DNA from: JBOFDK01 sp051650305
GTDB taxonomy: Bacteria; Bacillota; Clostridia; Lachnospirales; Cellulosilyticaceae
Assembly (NCBI GenBank): GCA_051650305.1
Contig: JBOFIT010000144.1
Coordinates: 1 to 7,390, forward strand
DNA: 7,390 bases
Reading direction: 5' to 3'
Shown: one piece after another, positions 5,700-7,390 of the stretch
Position numbering within the stretch: position 1 is the stretch's first letter
How the letters are laid out: every line of letters begins with the position of its first letter
Made by a program: the position numbers and the translations under genes
Notes under the pieces: model-generated
Told to the model about the DNA's origin: nothing
Database searches by the model: none
The model's input: the letters and a program-made list of their open reading frames with translations, nothing else

Positions 5700-6335
5700 C
5701 TAGTGTAATGGCCTTGCGATCAAACAGTGTTCACCTTCTTGGATAGATACTTCAGCATTTGTCTTATCAATAAGCCACTGTGTGAAGTTTTCTTCATCTT
5801 CCACCAGCACTTCCACCACGAAAGTAACCACTTCTAAGTAACGTGTCTCTCGGATGACATAGTTCTTCTCATTGAGCAAGTACTGTACTTTCCCTGAAAG
5901 AGGATAGCTCATCTGTAGCTCAAAAAGGCGTATACGTAGCTTTTCGATAAGGCCTGCTTCCATGACACCTTCTTTTGCTGCACGTCCATACGCACGCACA
6001 AGACCACCTGTCCCTAGAAGAGTCCCTCCGAAATAGCGGGTCACAATAATTAATGTATTTTTGATATCTTGCCCTTTGAGTACATCTAAGATAGGCTTAC
6101 CGGCTGTTCCTTGGGGTTCACCGTCATCACTAAAACGCTGAATTTCATTGCGCTCACCTATCTGATAGGCATAACAATTATGGGCAGCATCCCAATGTTT
6201 CTTCCGTATTTCATTAAGGTACATATCCGCTTCTTCTTGTGATTCAATCACATAGACATAAGCAATAAAACGTGATTTCTTTTCTATGATTTCAATGGTT
6301 GCATCACCATTGATTGTTACATATCTCTCTAACAT
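5700..6335 (-). CDS. yigZ: YigZ/IMPACT-family protein (UPF0029)
   Basis: A 211-residue cytoplasmic protein. The N-terminal Impact domain (about 15-125) shows the family motifs KKSRFIA (19-25), DAAHNCYAY (49-57), SDDGEPQGTAGKPIL (69-83) and RYFGGTLLGTGGLVRAYG (100-117). A smaller C-terminal domain of ferredoxin-like character (DUF1949 type) follows from about 135. The eukaryotic relative IMPACT/Yih1 regulates GCN1-GCN2 signalling; the bacterial role is not settled. I chose the ATG at 6335 because AGGTGG lies five bases upstream. A frame extended three codons to GTG at 6344 would start inside that ribosome site. The gene follows a strong terminator (6399-6420), so it probably has its own promoter, but I see only an AT-rich stretch around 6365-6385 without a convincing box pair. 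Confidence 0.94.
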   Translation of the reverse strand: MLERYVTINGDATIEIIEKKSRFIAYVYVIESQEEADMYLNEIRKKHWDAAHNCYAYQIGERNEIQRFSDDGEPQGTAGKPILDVLKGQDIKNTLIIVTRYFGGTLLGTGGLVRAYGRAAKEGVMEAGLIEKLRIRLFELQMSYPLSGKVQYLLNEKNYVIRETRYLEVVTFVVEVLVEDEENFTQWLIDKTNAEVSIQEGEHCLIARPLH

Positions 6336-6340
6336 AAACA

Positions 6341-6346
6341 CCACCT
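6341..6346 (-). promoter_or_regulatory. Ribosome binding site that fixes the yigZ start
   Basis: AGGTGG on the minus strand, five bases before the ATG at 6335. It overlaps the alternative GTG codon at 6344, which argues against that upstream start. Confidence 0.7.
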
Positions 6347-6398
6347 GTTGTAAAGTCTCTGTATGCTTATTTTATCATATACCAACCAAAAACACACT

Positions 6399-6420
6399 AA
6401 AAAACAGCCCGAAGGCTGTT
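6399..6420 (-). terminator. Rho-independent terminator with UUCG loop after the DUF6514-like gene
   Basis: On the minus strand AACAGCC, loop TTCG, GGCTGTT form a perfect 7-bp stem with the very stable UUCG tetraloop, and T continues beyond the stem. The TAA of the preceding gene (6421-6419) overlaps the base of the stem. Confidence 0.93.
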
Positions 6421-6664
6421 ATTGTACAAAATCATCGATGACTTCATCCAGTGTCATCCCTGTCACAATCCCACGATAGATGATTTTTCCGAGGGTTTGT
6501 GCTTCATTTTTACTTTCTGTAAAAAACGTTTGGTGACACTTGATCGTGTCTTTGTGATCTTCCTCTACGGCTACACCGTAAAAACAATCTTTTTGAATGC
6601 TATAATAACGAATAGACAGCTCTTCTATCCATTGCTCACCTATGAATACTTTTTCCATTACCAT
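6419..6664 (-). CDS. Small conserved-type protein, resembling DUF6514
   Basis: An 81-residue protein starting MVMEKVFIGEQWIEELSIRY. It has a beta-rich first half with YYSIQKDCFYGVAVEE and ends GIVTGMTLDEVIDDFVQ. The pattern of YG in a strand near the middle and a terminal V-x-TLdeVIdDF resembles the clostridial family DUF6514, whose function is unknown; this is recognition from memory. No signal peptide or membrane span is seen. The ATG at 6664 is preferred because AGGGGG lies seven bases upstream; an in-frame ATG at 6691 would add nine residues (MCESVGGIR) without a ribosome site. It sits between hflX and yigZ with its own terminator. Its probable promoter is covered by a perfect 14-bp inverted repeat, so specific regulation is likely. 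Confidence 0.75.
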   Translation of the reverse strand: MVMEKVFIGEQWIEELSIRYYSIQKDCFYGVAVEEDHKDTIKCHQTFFTESKNEAQTLGKIIYRGIVTGMTLDEVIDDFVQ

Positions 6665-6671
6665 TCTTATT

Positions 6672-6677
6672 CCCCCT
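6672..6677 (-). promoter_or_regulatory. Ribosome binding site that fixes the DUF6514-like gene start
   Basis: AGGGGG on the minus strand, seven bases before the ATG at 6664. It lies inside the longer frame from 6691, favouring the shorter protein. Confidence 0.7.
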
Positions 6678-6696
6678 ACACTTTCACACATTTTGC

Positions 6697-6741
6697 TTTA
6701 TGTTTTAATTATACTTATTTTTCTAAAAATTAAAACATAAA
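6697..6741. repeat. Perfect 14-bp inverted repeat over the DUF6514-like gene promoter
   Basis: TTTATGTTTTAATT at 6697-6710 and its exact complement AATTAAAACATAAA at 6728-6741 are separated by 17 bases. Centre-to-centre spacing is 31 bp, about three helical turns. One arm overlaps the probable -10 box and start point, the other the -35 region. No T-run follows the structure in either direction that would make it a classic terminator, so an operator for a dimeric regulator is the better reading. Confidence 0.6.
6708..6736 (-). promoter_or_regulatory. Putative promoter of the DUF6514-like gene
   Basis: A perfect TATAAT on the minus strand (6713-6708) lies about 45 bases before the start codon. 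The -35 region is poor: the best candidate is TTTTAA at 16 bases spacing. A weak -35 box inside a symmetric site would fit control by a DNA-binding protein. Confidence 0.45.
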
Positions 6742-6742
6742 A

Positions 6743-6855
6743 ATATCGCATTTTCTTTGGGTTTTAGGGTATTTTCGACACGAATAGGAAATAACTGGTT
6801 TTTATGGGAATGGATAAGCACTTTTTAACCTCTAACTTGTCAAATAATGCGATAT
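6743..6855 (-). other. 3' region of hflX with a long-range 10-bp inverted repeat
   Basis: The 168-base gap between hflX and the DUF6514-like gene contains ATATCGCATT (6743-6752) and its complement AATGCGATAT (6846-6855), 93 bases apart. On the minus strand the second arm is followed by TTTTTATGTTTT, so an hflX transcript could fold into a long stem with a U-run, a possible terminator or structured RNA. No ordinary short hairpin terminator is seen here, and no convincing small gene was found on either strand. Confidence 0.3.
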
Positions 6856-6859
6856 CTTT

Positions 6860-7390
6860 TTAGGATTCGACCTCGTAATTTTGGATTTTATACATTTTAT
6901 CACGATGCATATAGCCTTTAATACTGGTTCCTTCGTCTAAATAATCCTCTTCTAGGCGCTCACCTTGTGCGTGACAATAAGCAACAAGCTCTGCTTGGGC
7001 ATAAGGAATCACCACGTGGAAAGCTTTCATTTCTTCATATAGAATACTCTCAATTTGATCAAGTAAGGCTTCGAGATTTTCACCTGTGCCTGCTGAAATG
7101 CTGACTGCATGGGTCGCTTTCTCATCTTGAATGAAGTTATCCGTTACTTTATCGATTTTATTGTAAACTGTAATCATCGGTATGTCTTTGATGCCTAGCT
7201 TATCTAAGGTTTCATAAACGACTTCTTGGTGTGTGGCTAAATGCTCTGAACTGGCATCCATCACATGGAGAATAATATCTGCATACTTTGCTTCTTCAAG
7301 TGTGGAATAAAAGGCTTTAATCAAATGATGAGGCAGTTTACGGATAAAGCCTACTGTATCTGTCACCATGATTTCTGTACCACTTGGTAA
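6860..7390 (-). CDS. hflX: HflX-type ribosome-associated GTPase, C-terminal part (cut by window edge)
   Basis: The frame is open to the right edge, giving 176 residues of the C-terminus. It covers the second half of the GTPase domain and the C-terminal tail. Visible motifs are LPSGTEIMVTDTVGFI with the G3 D-T-V-G, RKLPHHLIKAFYSTLEEA (a hallmark of HflX after G3), the G4 motif N-K-I-D in TVYNKID, and the G5 motif SAGTGENL. The last about 55 residues form a beta-rich tail ending IQNYEVES. The P-loop and the N-terminal HflX domain lie outside the window. HflX binds 50S or 70S ribosomes and splits or rescues stalled ones under stress, using GTP. Completeness of the upstream part cannot be judged. 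The internal ATG at 7369 is not the start, since the family sequence continues upstream of it. Confidence 0.95.
   Translation of the reverse strand, partial: LPSGTEIMVTDTVGFIRKLPHHLIKAFYSTLEEAKYADIILHVMDASSEHLATHQEVVYETLDKLGIKDIPMITVYNKIDKVTDNFIQDEKATHAVSISAGTGENLEALLDQIESILYEEMKAFHVVIPYAQAELVAYCHAQGERLEEDYLDEGTSIKGYMHRDKMYKIQNYEVES

Noticed and set aside
6422..6733. 103-codon plus-strand open frame over the DUF6514-like gene
   Set aside because: Antisense shadow; Phe/Tyr/His-rich, no ribosome site, and the minus-strand gene has clear start and stop signals.
6774..6780. Spo0A-box-like TGTCGAA on the minus strand upstream of the DUF6514-like gene
   Set aside because: A 7-base match is expected about once by chance in a window this long, and it lies about 60 bases from the -10 box, not at a usual activator position.
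1..7390. tRNA or rRNA genes, CRISPR arrays, complete insertion sequences, toxin-antitoxin or defence genes
   Set aside because: I saw no cloverleaf with conserved T-loop sequence, no regularly spaced repeats, no transposase and no recognisable defence protein.

Overview
The window looks like chromosomal DNA of a low-G+C Gram-positive bacterium of the class Clostridia, perhaps a Lachnospirales-type organism. This is inferred from AT-rich codon use, strong purine-rich ribosome binding sites, U-tailed hairpin terminators, and the gene set (RlmCD-type methyltransferase, YigZ, YebC, HflX and a short DUF6514-like protein). Most genes lie on the minus strand. The exceptions are the cut-off gene at the left edge and a PilZ gene at 2054-2782.

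Layout from left to right: (1) positions 2-214 hold the C-terminal end of an unidentified helical protein on the plus strand, closed by a perfect terminator. (2) Positions 215-513 look empty at first but carry debris: a short integrase-like tail fragment, a minus-strand terminator, and two decayed copies of the last codons of the neighbouring methyltransferase gene. (3) rlmCD (23S rRNA m5U methyltransferase) lies on the minus strand and is divergent from a PilZ-domain c-di-GMP receptor gene, with a promoter for each between them. (4) A membrane-anchored GH18 (chitinase-like) enzyme and a small helical protein form a two-gene minus-strand operon that converges on the PilZ gene across a shared terminator. 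(5) A run of minus-strand housekeeping genes follows: yebC, yigZ, a DUF6514-like gene and the C-terminal part of hflX, which runs off the right edge.

The genes do not form one pathway. Translation and ribosome themes recur: RlmCD modifies 23S rRNA, YebC acts in translation, and HflX is a ribosome-associated GTPase. PilZ and GH18 suggest a c-di-GMP-responsive, surface-active lifestyle. The most interesting stretch is the 3' end of rlmCD. Beyond the real stop codon, the sequence twice repeats the family's C-terminal signature E-x-VAL-x-V, the second time ending with its own stop. Because the 3' end of rlmCD/rumA is a known insertion site for integrative elements and phages in Gram-positive bacteria, these copies are best read as scars of past integrations that each supplied a replacement gene tail. 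A second point of interest is a perfect 14-bp inverted repeat laid over the probable promoter of the DUF6514-like gene. No complete previously undescribed system (defence, CRISPR, toxin-antitoxin) is visible.
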